Source: Cymbidium sinense (lineage: Eukaryota; Streptophyta; Magnoliopsida; Asparagales; Orchidaceae). Taken from it: DNA of 64,000 bases. The notes under the pieces are model-generated. The model was not told the origin of the DNA and did no database searches. It was given only the letters and a program-made list of their open reading frames with translations. Shown in pieces: positions 13,011 to 24,540 of the stretch. The first letter of the stretch is position 1. The number at the start of each line of letters is the position of its first letter. A program made the position numbers and the translations under genes. Where the stretch lies: positions 311,457,001-311,521,000 of the forward strand of contig CM038214.1 of the NCBI GenBank assembly GCA_021442155.1, read 5' to 3'.

Positions 13011-14225
13011 CTTATTTGGAATGTTAGGGGTATTGGGACTCTCATTGTATGTAATCGTGTTAGAAGCATTTGCCGCACTCATAACATAGCCTTACTTGTT
13101 GTTATTGAACCATTCATACACTCTTCTAAGATCACTCAGGTTGCTAGAATGCTTGGCTTTCAAAACTCCTTTTATAAAATTAGCAATAAAATTTGGTGTT
13201 TTGGAATAATCTAGTCAACATCTCTATCCTTGATGACCTTCATCAATTGGTTAATGTTCAAATCTCATTGGGTGAATTTTTTGCTCTTGGTTCCTTTATT
13301 TATGCTTCTTGTAGAGGGTAGGAGCATCCTTTGGGATAACTTAAGAACCTTTGCCACCTCTGTCAACAAACCTTGGTTGGTTGGTGGTGATTTCAACACT
13401 ATTCTCGCTTCCTCAGAAAGAAGGGGAGGTTGCTCTCCTAACACTCTTTTCATGGAAGACTTTTTTTAATATGATTCTTGATTATAATCTGATTGATATT
13501 GGTTTTTCAGGTTTTGACTACACGTGGCATAATTCTAGACTTTGGCAGCGGCTTGATAGGACCCTCTTTAATTCCCTTTGGATCAATCAATGGCCTCTTA
13601 CTTTGGTTGAACATTTAAGCAGAACTTTATATGACCATAAACTGCTTTTGATTTTTGTCAGAAATCCCTCCACTAGACTATCCTCCCCTACTCATTTTAG
13701 ATTCCAAAATATGTGGATCCAACATAGTGATTTCATTAATGTTGTTTCCATTAATTGGCGGGCCCCTATTCTTCCTGATAATTCCATTAAAGGCATGATT
13801 TTCCTTTGGCTTAAGCTAAAAAGGCTTAAACAAAATCTAAATTGGTGGAACAAGCATCATTTTAAAAATCTTTTTGCAAATCTCAAAAATATGGAACAAC
13901 TTGTTTGCTCTCTTGAAGATGCTATTTTGACTGACTCTAATAAGCTTGATGATTTGAATGCAGCTAAAGATAACTTGATTAGTTATCAGAATATGGAGGA
14001 AACCCATTGGTGCCAAAAGGTCGCTAAAAACATATTGGTATGAGTAAAACACAAGGTATTTTCATGCTCTTTTTAAAAAAAGAAAGCCTTAAACTCTATT
14101 AAAAAAATCAAAAATGATAATGGAATCTGGATTACTGACGATAATGATATTAAAGATTCTATCATACATCATTTTCAAAATTTATTAAACACAACCCCTC
14201 CTTATAAGCCATCTCCAACACACAT
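13011..14225 (+). pseudogene. LINE ORF2, endonuclease part, broken
   Basis: N-terminal endonuclease/exonuclease/phosphatase-type domain of LINE ORF2, which nicks the target for target-primed reverse transcription. Seen in order: LIWNVRGIGTL at 13011, VVIEPFIHSSKI near 13090-13130 (conserved Glu), SILWDNLRTFA then PWLVGGDFNTIL at about 13370-13410 (GDFN motif), and DIGFSGFDYTWHN with LWQRLDRTL. A histidine in LYDHKLLL near 13630-13650 probably matches the SDH motif. A stop near 13210 and a frameshift in the T run at about 13459-13467 break the frame. The stretch to 14225 is the linker to RT, with a degenerate NTRYFH equivalent near 14050. There is no ATG in frame directly before 13011, where a TAA precedes. 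Confidence 0.82.
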
Positions 14226-15937
14226 TTGATCTCCTCTACGATCTCAAATGATGAAAACCACTTACTCAATTTGCGTCCTACGGAAGCTAAGATTGGTAGT
14301 ATTCTTAATAGCATGAACACTAATTCTATTGCTAGCCCTGAAGGCTACACAACTCAATTCTTTCAACATTGTTGGCCTATTATTAAGACTGACCTTGTTG
14401 ATGCAGTTGTTGATTTTTATGAGGGTAACCCTTTTCATAGATATTTTGCTAGCACTTCCATTATTCTCATTCCCAAAATTAATAATCCTAAATCTTGGGG
14501 TGATTTCAGACCTACCAGCCTTTGTACCTTTTTTCATAAACTAATTACTAAATTAATTGCTAATAGAATTAGTCCGTTACTACCTATAATTATTTCCCCC
14601 AACCAAACTAGCTTCGTTAAAGGTAGAGCAATATTTGATAATATACTTCTAGCACAAGAGCTGATTCATGACATTGACGTTCCTATCAGAGGTGGTAACA
14701 TCCTTTTTAAACTAGACATCACTAAAGCTTTTGACAACCTCTCTTGGGATTTCCTCTTTCAAATTCTTCATTTTCTTAGGTTTTCTGGTTATTTTATCCA
14801 CCTCATCAAAAATTGCATTACAAATGATTGGTTCTCTGTTATCATGAATGGTGAATCCCTAGGTTTTTTCCCTTCAAATGGTTTGAGACAAGGGATCCCC
14901 TCTCTCTTTTATTATTGAATATCTATCAAGGAGTCTTAATGATCTTTTACAATAATCCTAGGATGTTTTATAGAACTCAAGGTGGTCTTCCTCACTCATC
15001 TTAGTTTTGCTGATGACTTTATAATCTTTTGTAATGCCTCAATTCCTCACATTAAAACTATTAAGAATCTTTTAAATAAATTTGGCAATGAAAGTGGTCT
15101 TTTTCTCAATGAAGGCAAAAGTTGTTTCATTCCTTCTTCTAAAATCCATAGCAATAGGACCAACAAAATCTTGAGAATTACTAATTTTCAACATCAACAA
15201 CTTCCTATTAAATATCTTGTTGCTCCTCTTTTTAAAGGTCAAAAAAGATCTCACCTTTTTGATAAGATAATCCAAAAAATCTCTAATAAAATTTCTATTT
15301 AGGAATTTCACTTACTTTCTTTTGGTGGTAGGCTCACTTTGATTAAGAGCACCCTTAACTCCATGCCTTTGTATCTCATTCAAACCATTTACCAACTCTA
15401 TCATTAACAATTATTGCTCATTAACAAATTTTTTCTGGGATCTAACAATTCCTCTAAAAATACTGGACCTTTTGGTATAAAACGTGGCACTTTTGCTGAA
15501 GGTGGTCTTGGATGTAAACCAATCAAGGAAACTATCACTACTTTTTCTTATAAACTTTGGTGGAATTTTAGGAAAACAATAGTCTATGGGCTAATTTCAT
15601 GATCAATAAATCGCCGTGGTAAACACCCTCTCATTTGCCCCTATAAAGTGGGAGACTCTCCTATTTGGAAAAGACTTTGTTCCGTCAAATGGGATGCCAA
15701 ATCTTTAATTTCTTGGGGGATTAACTCTGGCTCCTCTTTCTTTTGGCAAGACAACTGGACTGGAGGTGGGTCCATTGATGACTTACTACCCATTCCACGC
15801 TATTAAAGTGAACTCTTTCCTCAAGTGTATATGTGGAACAATAGTAAACTCTTGATCATATTCCTCCATCTCTTTTAAATAAGCTTACTACTATTCCTAC
15901 CATTCCTACTAATCAAGATCATATCCTTTTTAAGCTT
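14226..15937 (+). pseudogene. LINE ORF2, reverse transcriptase part, broken
   Basis: Reverse transcriptase domain of LINE ORF2. An open stretch at 14226-14918 holds the fingers and palm motifs: IILIPKINNPKSWGDFRP, TSLCTFFHKLITKLIANR, ISPNQTSFVKGRAIFDNI, the first catalytic Asp in LFKLDITKAFDNLSWDF, and GLRQG at about 14881. A one-base shift near 14890 converts GLRQGDP into GLRQGIP followed by a stop. The second catalytic motif FADD is in LSFADDFIIFC at about 15002-15034. Downstream are LFLNEGKSCF, LPIKYLVAPLFKG and LSFGGRLTLIKS, a stop at 15300-15302, and FWQDNWTGGG near 15740-15770. This is the order usual for plant L1 ORF2. Frameshifts preclude function. Confidence 0.88.
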
Positions 15938-17031
15938 TCACATAATGGTGATTTCAACTTTAAAAATGTTTGGATTCACATTAAAGAAACTCATGATTAT
16001 TCCTATGTGTTTTCTAAACTTTGGAACAACAATATCCCTACTTCTTATTCTATTCTTACTTGGCATATTTTGAAAAACTTCATCCCTATAGACTCCTGTT
16101 GTGGGGTAAAGGTTTTCAATTACCTTCAAAATGCAATGCTATTTTCACTTGAGAATGTGAATCATGTTTTTTTTCTTAAGGGCCATTGCTTCTAAACTTT
16201 GGATTTGGTATGATGACCTTTTTAACATTATCATTTTCAATGGATCCTTAAATTTATACCAACTTGTTGAAGTTTATTTTGACAACACTATTAAGGACAC
16301 AATAAAGTCATAAGCTATCACTCTTATTTGGTTCATATGGATGGACGAAATGATGCAAAAATATCATGAGATCCCCATGAATCACATGAGGATAATTTCT
16401 AGAACTAAAACAAAATCGTGACTTGTTTAATGCCAATTTAATTAAATACAAACAATTCAAAGGTTGTAAATTTGGCCAATAAAGCGGGTTTTAACTTGGA
16501 TCACCACATCTGTAAAGATGATAGATTGTTTATTAGGTAAAACCTCCCCATGCTAACAACTTATTAAAGTTACACCGATGGCTCTGTCTCTCATAAAGGT
16601 TCAGGTTGTGGTGGAATTTTTAGAAATCTTAATGGTAAAGTCCTATGTGCCTTTGCTTACCCCCTTAATCCTTGCTCTATTCCCTTTGCTAAGCACATGG
16701 CAGTGTACAAAGCTCTTGAGATTTTCCTTCAAAAAGGTTGGCTCAATATTTGGATTGAGGTGGATGCCCTTCTACTGATTGATCTCTTGACTTCCACCAA
16801 AATGGGCAACATTGAATTATACTACCTTCTTAAGCAAACTAGAACTCTCCTTGCCCAACTCTACCTTAAAATCACTCATGTATGGCATGAGGGTAATGCA
16901 TGTGCTATTTATCTGGCCAATCTAGGTGCTATATTGGATGGAATAAAATTCTTTGATGAACTAACCCTTCCTAAACATTTGCATGGCTTGGTTAATCCGG
17001 AAAATACTAGATTTCCTTATCTCAGAAATTA
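15938..17031 (+). pseudogene. LINE ORF2, zf-RVT and RNase H tail, broken
   Basis: C-terminal part of ORF2. A zf-RVT-type segment at about 15945-16195 reads FKFSHNGDFNFKNVWIHI, LWNNNIPTSYSILTWHILK, FIPIDSCCGVKV and ends in VNHVFFLKGHCF; its usual cysteines are partly lost. After about 370 bases with stops, an RNase H domain runs from 16568 (SYTDGSVSHKGSGCGGIF) to 17031, in the same frame as the zf-RVT. The acidic residues expected of RNase H are visible: Asp in YTDGS, Glu in YKALEI, Asp in IEVDALLLIDLL, plus a His in ITHVWHEGNACA. An RNase H tail is known in several plant L1 families, where it would remove RNA from the cDNA hybrid. Confidence 0.82.
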
Positions 17032-20000
17032 ATCTAACCTATTGGATTCACCTACTTCAATACCTCTTTTATTACATGATCATTTTCTATTTACTGTTGT
17101 TATTTCTTTGCCTTTGCTGAGGCATCAACCTGATATCCCTTGTTGTTTACTTATTGATCTCTATGGCACGTGTTGTTGGTTTAATTGTCTTAGCTTTAAT
17201 TGGGAGCTTACTGCCTCTACTATTTTTACTGTTAATGTGCTGCTGCTTCTTTGGAATTTATTGATGCATCATCATATTACTCCTTGCTGGTCCTTTGATG
17301 AGCTAAGTGGCATCTGTTGTTGGTTTAATTATCCCAACCTTATTTGGGGTCTTGTTGTTTCTGGATGCAACATCTATGTTAAAGGTTTAATTGTTGGCTG
17401 TTGGGCTTTTAGGCCCTTTGTCTAGAAGGCTGGTCTTGGAGTTGGTTTAATGTATTTGCTGAATGTATATGCTAACCCTACTTACATAGTAAGGAAAAAA
17501 TGCAATACCTTTGTTTTTATTAATGGTTCTCTGTAGATTTGGTATTGTTTAATGAATTCCTTTTAGTCTGATTTCTCTGAGGAGGGTAGTTCTTCTGCTA
17601 GCTTGATTTCTCTAAAGGATTTCATTGATAATACACTTTTTAACCCTTATGGTAGCTCTATTGCCCCATTTCTTTTGATTGGCTTATACTATGGTTGCAA
17701 TAATTATAGTGTTATTTTATCCTATGGCTGTTGGATTTTTGGATTCACTGTCCTGCTGGCTAACCTTGTGTTTGTTAACTATTTGTTGCCTGGTGTTCTT
17801 CTGACTATCTTTATTATTCTCATCCAGGCTGCTGCTGATAAATTAATCTGTTATTTTTTACTTTTTGGCTCTGTTAAAATTGCGCAAATCCAGCTTGTTG
17901 GAAATTACTGTCTTGGATGTTGGCTAATCTGGATTATTGCTCCTCATGCTGCTTCTGGGGTTTTGTTTTATTTTCTTCAGTTGGCCTCTATTGAGGTTGT
18001 TGATTGCAAGATGGCTTTTATTTTTTTGCTTGACTGTTTCTTATCTCTCATTTTTTTGAATGTTTCTACTGTTAAAACCATCGATGCGGCTATTTTCACC
18101 AGCTGCTATTTTTTACATCCTCGTTTAGCTAGTCTTGGCCAGACCTCTTCCTTAACTATCTGGGATTTAACTTATGCATTGTATAATTTGAATGGCTGGT
18201 TATATAGCCAACTTGCTATTATTTTCTTTCTTGGTTGTTGGATGGTCTGGATCATTGAGTCTTTTATCCAGCAAGCTATTATAGGGTTATTTATCTTCTC
18301 AGGTGTCGTTGTTTTGTCGCTATTTTGTCCAACCTCATATTCCCAATCTGCCAAGAGAGATTTTGCAATTTCCTATTCAATTTTACTATTTCCTTGCAGG
18401 TTTGGACTTCTTTTATGGCTTCTCAATTTTCCTTTAATGGTTGTGGGGTTTTAGCTTGATCATCTTTATCCGGACGCTGAATCTTACTTTACATCTCTAT
18501 TTTTTATTGGAATTTTATATGGTGGGTGTAATTTTGTTTTATTGCTACCGCTTTTTTGGATTTTAGGGTCCTTTGTCCAACAAGTTGTCTTTGTGGTTAT
18601 TATTTCTTGCCTTTTATTTCTCCTATTTTTTTCATCAACTATTGATTTCTCTCCTTATTTTATCCCCCTTAGTTCTGTTCAAATTGTGCAAAACCCTGTG
18701 ATTTTCCATTTGATTATTTGGATCTTTACATATGCTCTATTTACTCTGAATGGGTGGACTTTTGGCCAGCCTCTTGGTAATTACTGTCTGGGTTGTTGGC
18801 TAAACTAGATTAATACTCTACATGCTATTTCTAGGGTTTTAGTTTATTTTGTTTAGCAAGCCTCTAATGAAGTTGTTGACTACTTGGTGGCTTTTGATTT
18901 GAATCTCCTTATTGGTTTATTATATGCTTATCATCTAAATTCTATAGACTACTTTATCTGCTGCTCTTTTCTCCATCTTCTTTCAGTTAAACTTGTATCT
19001 ATTGCACTATTTATTCTAAATGGGTGGTTCTCTGGCCAGCTAGCTGGTTTTTGTTGTCTTGGCTTTTTGTTGTCTTGGATATTTTCTATCCCTGTTTCTC
19101 AGGATTCCAATGTTGGCTCTATCTTTGTTGGTTGTAGGACTTTAGGGTCCCCAGTTATCGACTTTTCCTCGATTTTTGGTCATTGGTCTCGCTACTTTTT
19201 CGATCCATGTTTTTATGCTCTATCTACTTGTTTACTAACTATTGCAATGTATACTCTGATTGAGAGGTTTTAGGGCCATCTTGCTGTCCCTTGCTATCTT
19301 GGCTGCTGTTGTCTTGGCTATTTTTTATCTTGGTTATCTGCTGTCTTGTTTTTTCTAAATTCTTATGAGGACCTTAATTTGAATCCCCATTTTGATTTAT
19401 CCTCTGGTGGGTTCCAATGTTGCACTAACTATTTTATTATTGGGGTTTGCTTCGATTGCCTCGCTTTGTGTCCTGCTTCATTTCACGATGTGATCCACAT
19501 TAACTATTGTTGTTTCTATTCCTATGTGGGTTTAGTTAGGCTTGTGCTACTATCTCCTTGGAATGCAATGTCTATTCTGAATGGATGGTACTATGGACAG
19601 CTGTTGCCTTTTGCTGTCTTGGTTGTTTGTTGATCTGGATTATCCAATTTTTTGTCGATGTCGCTATCGGAGTTGTAGTTCGACTATCTTTATTTGGTGC
19701 TATTTTTGGTATTGGGTTATCGCCTTCCTTTACAATTGCTTTTTGCCAACTACTGATATGGATATTAATAAGGGGTTTGTTCACATCTGCATTCATTATT
19801 ATGATTGGGCTCATTTTTTGGACTTTACTTCTAGGCTGTACTCCTGGCCTGAAAGATTCATATATATATCATATGTTTGGAATGGTGTTACTTATAGGCT
19901 CATCGACTTGCTTAGCAGGATTTTAGCAAGCTACCTCTTCTATTGTTTTCTTGTGGATGGTTTTTATGCTGGCCTATTTCATATGTATAAGTATCCTCAT

Positions 20001-20633
20001 GTCAGGGTGACTATATTGATGATACTTTTCCTGCATGGGATCCCTTATCTTTTTGCCCTTTGCGAATTCCTATCTATATTATATATAGTTCTGTTTAGGT
20101 TTGCAGGTAATAAAGCCCATAAGACTTTTAACAACTGGCTGCTATCTTCACACATGTTTGTTGGCTATGATGGTTGTGATGATTTCACTCCCTTTTGGTT
20201 TGGTAGTAGCTCTTGTGATGTAACCCTTTTGTTGAAGTTTGGATACGCATATTTGCATCTGCCCCAACTTGGTGTGACTGAGCCTGAGCCTCCTCTATCA
20301 CAATTCTTTACTATCATTCTCAGATTATGCTGTTTTTAGTTATCATTATATCTGCATTACCTTAACTGCTCTAATTTCATTCAGTTTACATTTCTGCAGG
20401 TGCTTCTTTCTTGTCCTCTTGCAGGTTTGCTCCATAGTGTCATGCATTCTCACGTCCTGCAGACCATTGGCCCTAATCTTCCTTTGGCTTTTTATGTTAA
20501 TCTATTTGTGTCTTTTGATTTTAATGTCTTCTTTTGCTTTAGGTTGTACTTAGATAGGAGATCTACCTTAGTTGATCAGTTTCGAAGCCTGAGTTTATCC
20601 CCTTTAAGGACCTTAAATTTTCAAATAAACTAA
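17032..20633 (+). repeat. LINE 3' region with degenerate tandem repeats
   Basis: About 3.6 kb of T- and TG-rich plus-strand sequence between RNase H and the next telomere-like array. A word set (AATGGNTGG ... GGCCAGC ... TGTCTTGGNTGTTGG) recurs near 17900, 18190, 18740, 19010, 19250 and 19565, spaced about 240-320 bases or a multiple. A second pair (TGTTGTTGGTTTAATT) lies near 17172 and 17308. Reading frames of 283 codons (17603-18454) and 252 codons (19581-20339) are open but hydrophobic and lack recognised domains. They fit T-rich, A-poor DNA in which stops are rare. I treat the region as the LINE 3' UTR; an independent insertion is the alternative. Confidence 0.55.
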
Positions 20634-22195
20634 ACCCAAAACCCTAAAAACCTAACTAAACCCTAAACCTAACCTAAACTTTAAACCCTAAACCCTAAAC
20701 CCTAAACCCTAAACCCTAAACCTAAAAACTAAATTTAAACCTAAACCCTAAAGCCTAAACCTAAACCCTAAACCCAAAGCTCTACACTAAAATCCTAAAC
20801 CCTAAACCTTAAACCCTAAGCCTTAAACCCTAAACCTAAACCCTAAAAAACTAAAAACCTAAACCTGAACTAAATAAAACCTAAAAATGAAATAAATAAA
20901 AAAACCTAAACCTAGAAAAGATAAAATAAAATAAAATGAAAACCTAAACTAAAACCTAATCCTAAACCTAAAAATAATATAAAATAAAAATAAAAATAAA
21001 CTAAAATAAAATAAATAAAAACTTAGACTAAATTGAAAAATAAAATAAACCTAAGAATAAAAAACCTAAATAAAATAAAAACTAAATGTAAAATACAAAT
21101 ATAATAAACATATAATAAACTAAAATGAAAACTAAATAAAAACCTAAACCTAAGAAATAAACCTAAAAATAAATAAAAATAAAACTTAAACCCTACACTA
21201 AAAAAATTAAACCTAAAATCAAAATAAAATAAAATAAATAAATTAAACCTAAACCTAAACTAAAATAAAATAAATTAAAATAAATAAAAACTAAACCTAA
21301 CCCTAAAATAAACTAAACCTAATCCTAAACCTAAACTAATTAAATTAAAATAAACTAAAAATAAACCCAAACCTAAGCTACAGTTATAACCTAAAAATAA
21401 ACCTAAAATAAAAACCTAAAACTTAAACCTAAAAAATAAAATAAAAATAAAACTCAACTAAAAATAAACCTAAACCTATACTAAAAAATAAAACCTAAAA
21501 ATAAACCTAAAAGAAAAACCTAAAACATAAACCTAAAAAATAAAATAAAAACCTAAACCTAAACCTAAAAATCAAAAATAAAACCTAAACCTAAAAATCA
21601 AAAATAAAACCTAAAACTAAGAAATAAAATAAAAATAAAACTCAACTAAAAAATAAACCTAAACATAAACTTAAACCTGAAAAATAAACTAAAATAAAAA
21701 ACCTAAACTAAAATAAAGAAAAATAAAATTAACTAAAATAAATAAAAAAATTAACTAAATTAACCTAATCCTACTAGTTTACTTAATTGAAAAAAAAACC
21801 TAAACCCTAAATCCTAAACCCTAAACCCAAAACCCTAAATAAAAAAACTAAACCTAACTCCTAAACTCTAAACTTATAACATTAAACCTACAACCCTAAA
21901 CCCTAAAAAACCCTAAACTCTAAAACCCTAAATCCTAAACTCTAGACTCTAAACCCTAAGCACTAAACTCTAACCCTAACCCTAAATGCTAAACCCTAAA
22001 AGCATAAACAATAAAACCCTAAACCCTAAACCCTATACCTTAAACCCTAAACGCTAAACCCTAAACCCTAAACCCTAAACCCCATACCGTAAAGCCTAAA
22101 CCTTAAACCCAAAACCCTAAACCCTAAAACCTAAAGCCTAAACCCTAAACCTCAAACCCTAAACCCTAAACCCTAAACTAACCCTAAACCCTAAG
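20634..22195 (+). repeat. Telomere-like array
   Basis: Starts with near-canonical CCCTAAA (20640-20860), decays to CCTAAA, AAATAAA and AAAATAAA units (20860-21765), then a boundary motif at 21770 and a second canonical block (21797-22190). A near-duplicate 45-base unit (AACCTAAAAATCAAAAATAA) repeats at about 21560-21605. No gene is seen. Confidence 0.93.
21770..21799 (+). repeat. Higher-order boundary motif
   Basis: CCTACTAGTTTACTTAATTG plus an A run, followed at once by CCTAAACCCTAAA units. It is one of the best-preserved copies. Confidence 0.8.
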
Positions 22196-22468
22196 AATGG
22201 GTAGAACCTTGATGGTAGGAACATTACCATCAACTAGGCTTAGCCTAGATCTAGTGGTGGAGGCGAAAGTGGAGGAGACAATTATCATAATGGTGGTGGA
22301 TGATCTGGAGGTGCTGGTGCATATGGAGGTGGTGGTCCGACCAGTGGTGGTTATGGAGGCGAGAGGAGCGATAGAGGTTACAACCGTGGTGGTGGTGGAG
22401 AGAGAGATCGGGGATATAATGGCGGATCTCGCTACTTGAGAGGTGAGGGTGGCTCTGATGGGAACTAG
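22196..22468 (+). pseudogene. GRP7/GRP8-type glycine-rich RNA-binding protein, 3' fragment 1
   Basis: The correct frame (91 codons, stop TAG at 22466) reads NG-stop-NLDGRNITIN, then stop-A-stop-PRSSGGG, a glycine-rich tail with SGGYGGERSDRGYN, and the end RGEGGSDGN. The LDGRNITVNEAQS word is the end of the RRM in plant GRP7/GRP8 proteins, which bind RNA in cold, clock and splicing control. Here three codons of that word (a Q, the E and the next Q) are stops, and a further TGA interrupts the glycine region. The N-terminal RRM is missing. The 5' break falls at the same codon as in the copy at 37418. A 64-codon ATG frame over the same bases is a shadow frame. Confidence 0.85.
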
Positions 22469-22676
22469 AGAAACTGAAGAATGGCTGATCTGATCGACTG
22501 GTTATGGCACTATGTTTTTATAGTAGGGATGGTTCTAGTTATCTAAAGTTCTTGATTTGCTCTATGGGTGCTCGTTTTGATATATGTCATCACTTGTGTC
22601 TTAGAAAACCTGGGGTGCTACTTGGTTGATGAAATCAAAAAGAAGAAATGTTGATTCTAAATTTTTTCTATACTAA
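22469..22676 (+). pseudogene. 3' UTR of GRP7-like fragment 1
   Basis: Non-coding continuation of the glycine-rich fragment. Landmarks shared with 37676-37868 and 39892-40088 are TTGATTTGCTCTATG, TGTGTCTTAGAAAAC, TACTTGGTTGATGAAATC and AAAAAGAAGAAAT. It ends in an A-rich stretch and then telomere-like units. Confidence 0.8.
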
Positions 22677-22923
22677 AAGAAACTTTAAACTCTAAGCCCT
22701 AAATGCTAAACTAAAACATAAACCCTAAACCCTAAACCCTAAACCTTAAAAACCTTAAACACCATTAACCCTAAACCCTAGACCTTAAACCCTAAAACCC
22801 TAAAGATTAAGCCCTAAACCCTAAACCCAAAAACCCTAAACCCTAAACTCTAAACCCCAAATCCTGAACCTAAACCCTAAACCCTAAACCATAAACTAAC
22901 CTTAAACCCTAAACCCTAAACCT
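22677..22923 (+). repeat. Short telomere-like array
   Basis: About 250 bases of near-canonical CCCTAAA with variants, between the GRP7-like UTR and the gypsy-containing block. Confidence 0.92.
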
Positions 22924-23039
22924 TGAATAAAGATTTCATTAGGAGTAGATCTAAAGAGTGACCTAATCCAAACATAGTTATGGTAGCTAAAGAAAATATC
23001 TCCAAGAGACTTTCCCTTGACTTTTAGAGATTTGAATAC

Positions 23040-24540
23040 CTTAAACCCTAACCCTAAATCATATTATAGTACCATATATTATAGTATAATGTAGAATCAT
23101 ATATTTTAGCATGTAGTGATGTGTTTTTGGATGTATAAGATGTTTTGAAATGTTTTTGTATATTATGGTATTGTTCCCTATAATCTATATTAATATAAAT
23201 CATAAACATATTGATTTAATAAATCGAATGATGAAATTTGTTAAATTTGAAGTGGGAATTAGGTTGTAGTACCAAAAGTGTGCTACACCACTTCTAGTCT
23301 AAGGAGTAAGATTTTATGTTCAAAATAAATATTATATGTTGTAGCATAGTACAACATCATATATCATAATATATTGTTCTGTGCATTTTAAATTCTTTTA
23401 GTATTTTACAATCAAGCAGTCGAGCCTACACTAGCATTATTTATAAAAATGTTGTTTTAGACTTTAAAATGGTGGAATTTGGCCAAACTCATAATAGGTA
23501 GAGCATGGCATCATAATATATTTTTTAATTTAGAATATGTAAGTGATGCAAATAAAATATATAGTTTTTTATTATTTAGACAAATTTTATGATTTTTTAT
23601 CTTAAGCAATCCCTTGTGATGTGATATGCAATATAGTATAATAATATGTTAGAGTGTATTATAATATAGGATGCCATAACATAGTGTAGCATCATACATT
23701 ATAGCATTCTATTATGTATTACTGCTTGTTGTTTAGCATATTTGAGTTTGTTATAGTATGATGGAGTAGAGTTTGTACTAATATAATTCATAAAAATATT
23801 GATTTATAGGCTGGGATGATGGGATATGGCCAAAATTAAGGTATGCTTTAGGGAACATCATTGGGGGTGTGCTTTGGTGTGTCATTTAATCAAAAGAATG
23901 AAATTTTGCATCCAAAACAAATGTACATGTTTTAACAAAATTTTATAATTTTTTTGCATTAAGTGATTCATTTTTAGGTGTAATGTAAGATAATATATAT
24001 ATATGAAAGTATATTAAAATATAATGTACATAATAATTTTACATCACATATATATGAATGTGGTGGTGTGTTACTAAATGTTATTGTACATTTTAGTATG
24101 TTTTACTTTTGTTAAAATACATTGAGTCAAAACTCACAGAAATGTTAATTTGAAGGTCGAGATGGAAGAATTTGGCCAAATTCGTGGTAGACACCAAGAA
24201 GCAACACCAAAACTATGCTATTTCGTACCATTTCTAAAAGAAAAATCACAATTTTACATCCAAAATGAACATTATTCATATTTTGAGAAAATTTTGTTAT
24301 TTATTTTTTAAGTGATTCTAATGAGGTGTAATGTTAGAAAATATATTATATTATAGCAAATTTTACTATAACATCATATATTATAATATAATATAGCGTG
24401 TTAATTTACACTATAATATGTTTAGCATGATATTGTATAGTTAGTTTGAGCTTGCACCATCACAAATCATAAACTATTGATTATAATGTTAGGATGAAGT
24501 AATTGGAATGAATACATTGTAAGGCTTTTGGTTGAAGTAT
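23040..24540. repeat. AT-rich tandem repeat, about 350 bp, copy 1
   Basis: AT-rich sequence with a recurring GAATTTGGCCAAATTC word near 23232 (degenerate), 23475, 23826 and 24171. TATTATAGTATAATGTAGCATCAT words and an AAGTGATTC...GTGTAATG module lie between. The last two intervals are about 345-350 bases, the first shorter. No reading frame of note. The same array recurs at 41380-42860. Its place left of the gypsy 3' UTR suggests LTR or UTR-derived satellite, but no LTR end is seen. Confidence 0.7.

Larger units (their letters stand above)
11391..20633 (+). mobile_element. L1-like LINE, near full length, decayed
   Basis: A non-LTR retrotransposon of the plant L1 type on the plus strand. In order it holds a 5' leader (11391-11539), ORF1 with a DUF4283-like domain and a zinc knuckle (11540-12924), ORF2 with apurinic-type endonuclease, reverse transcriptase, zf-RVT and RNase H (13011-17031), and a long T-rich 3' region (17032-20633). 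It is inserted in telomere-like sequence on both sides. I could not identify a clean target-site duplication or a poly(A) tail; the right edge merges into AAATAAACTAAACCC. Many frameshifts and stops make it inactive. The right limit is an estimate from the change in composition. Confidence 0.85.

Noticed and set aside
14262..14537. Minus-strand frames over LINE RT (14262-14537, 15072-15311, 13837-14052)
   Set aside because: Shadows of ORF2, with no independent features.
17603..18454. 283-codon hydrophobic open frame that could pass for a membrane protein
   Set aside because: It lies in T-rich, A-poor repetitive DNA where stops are rare, crosses the degenerate repeats, has no recognised domain, and follows a dead LINE ORF2.
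19581..20339. 252-codon open frame rich in aromatic and hydrophobic residues
   Set aside because: Same compositional explanation; another long frame overlaps it in a different phase (19558-19926), which would be odd for a real gene.
22197..22439. 80-codon ATG frame, Val/Glu-rich
   Set aside because: Out-of-frame reading of the GRP7-like fragment; the glycine-rich frame two bases on is the real one. The same applies to 37419-37613.
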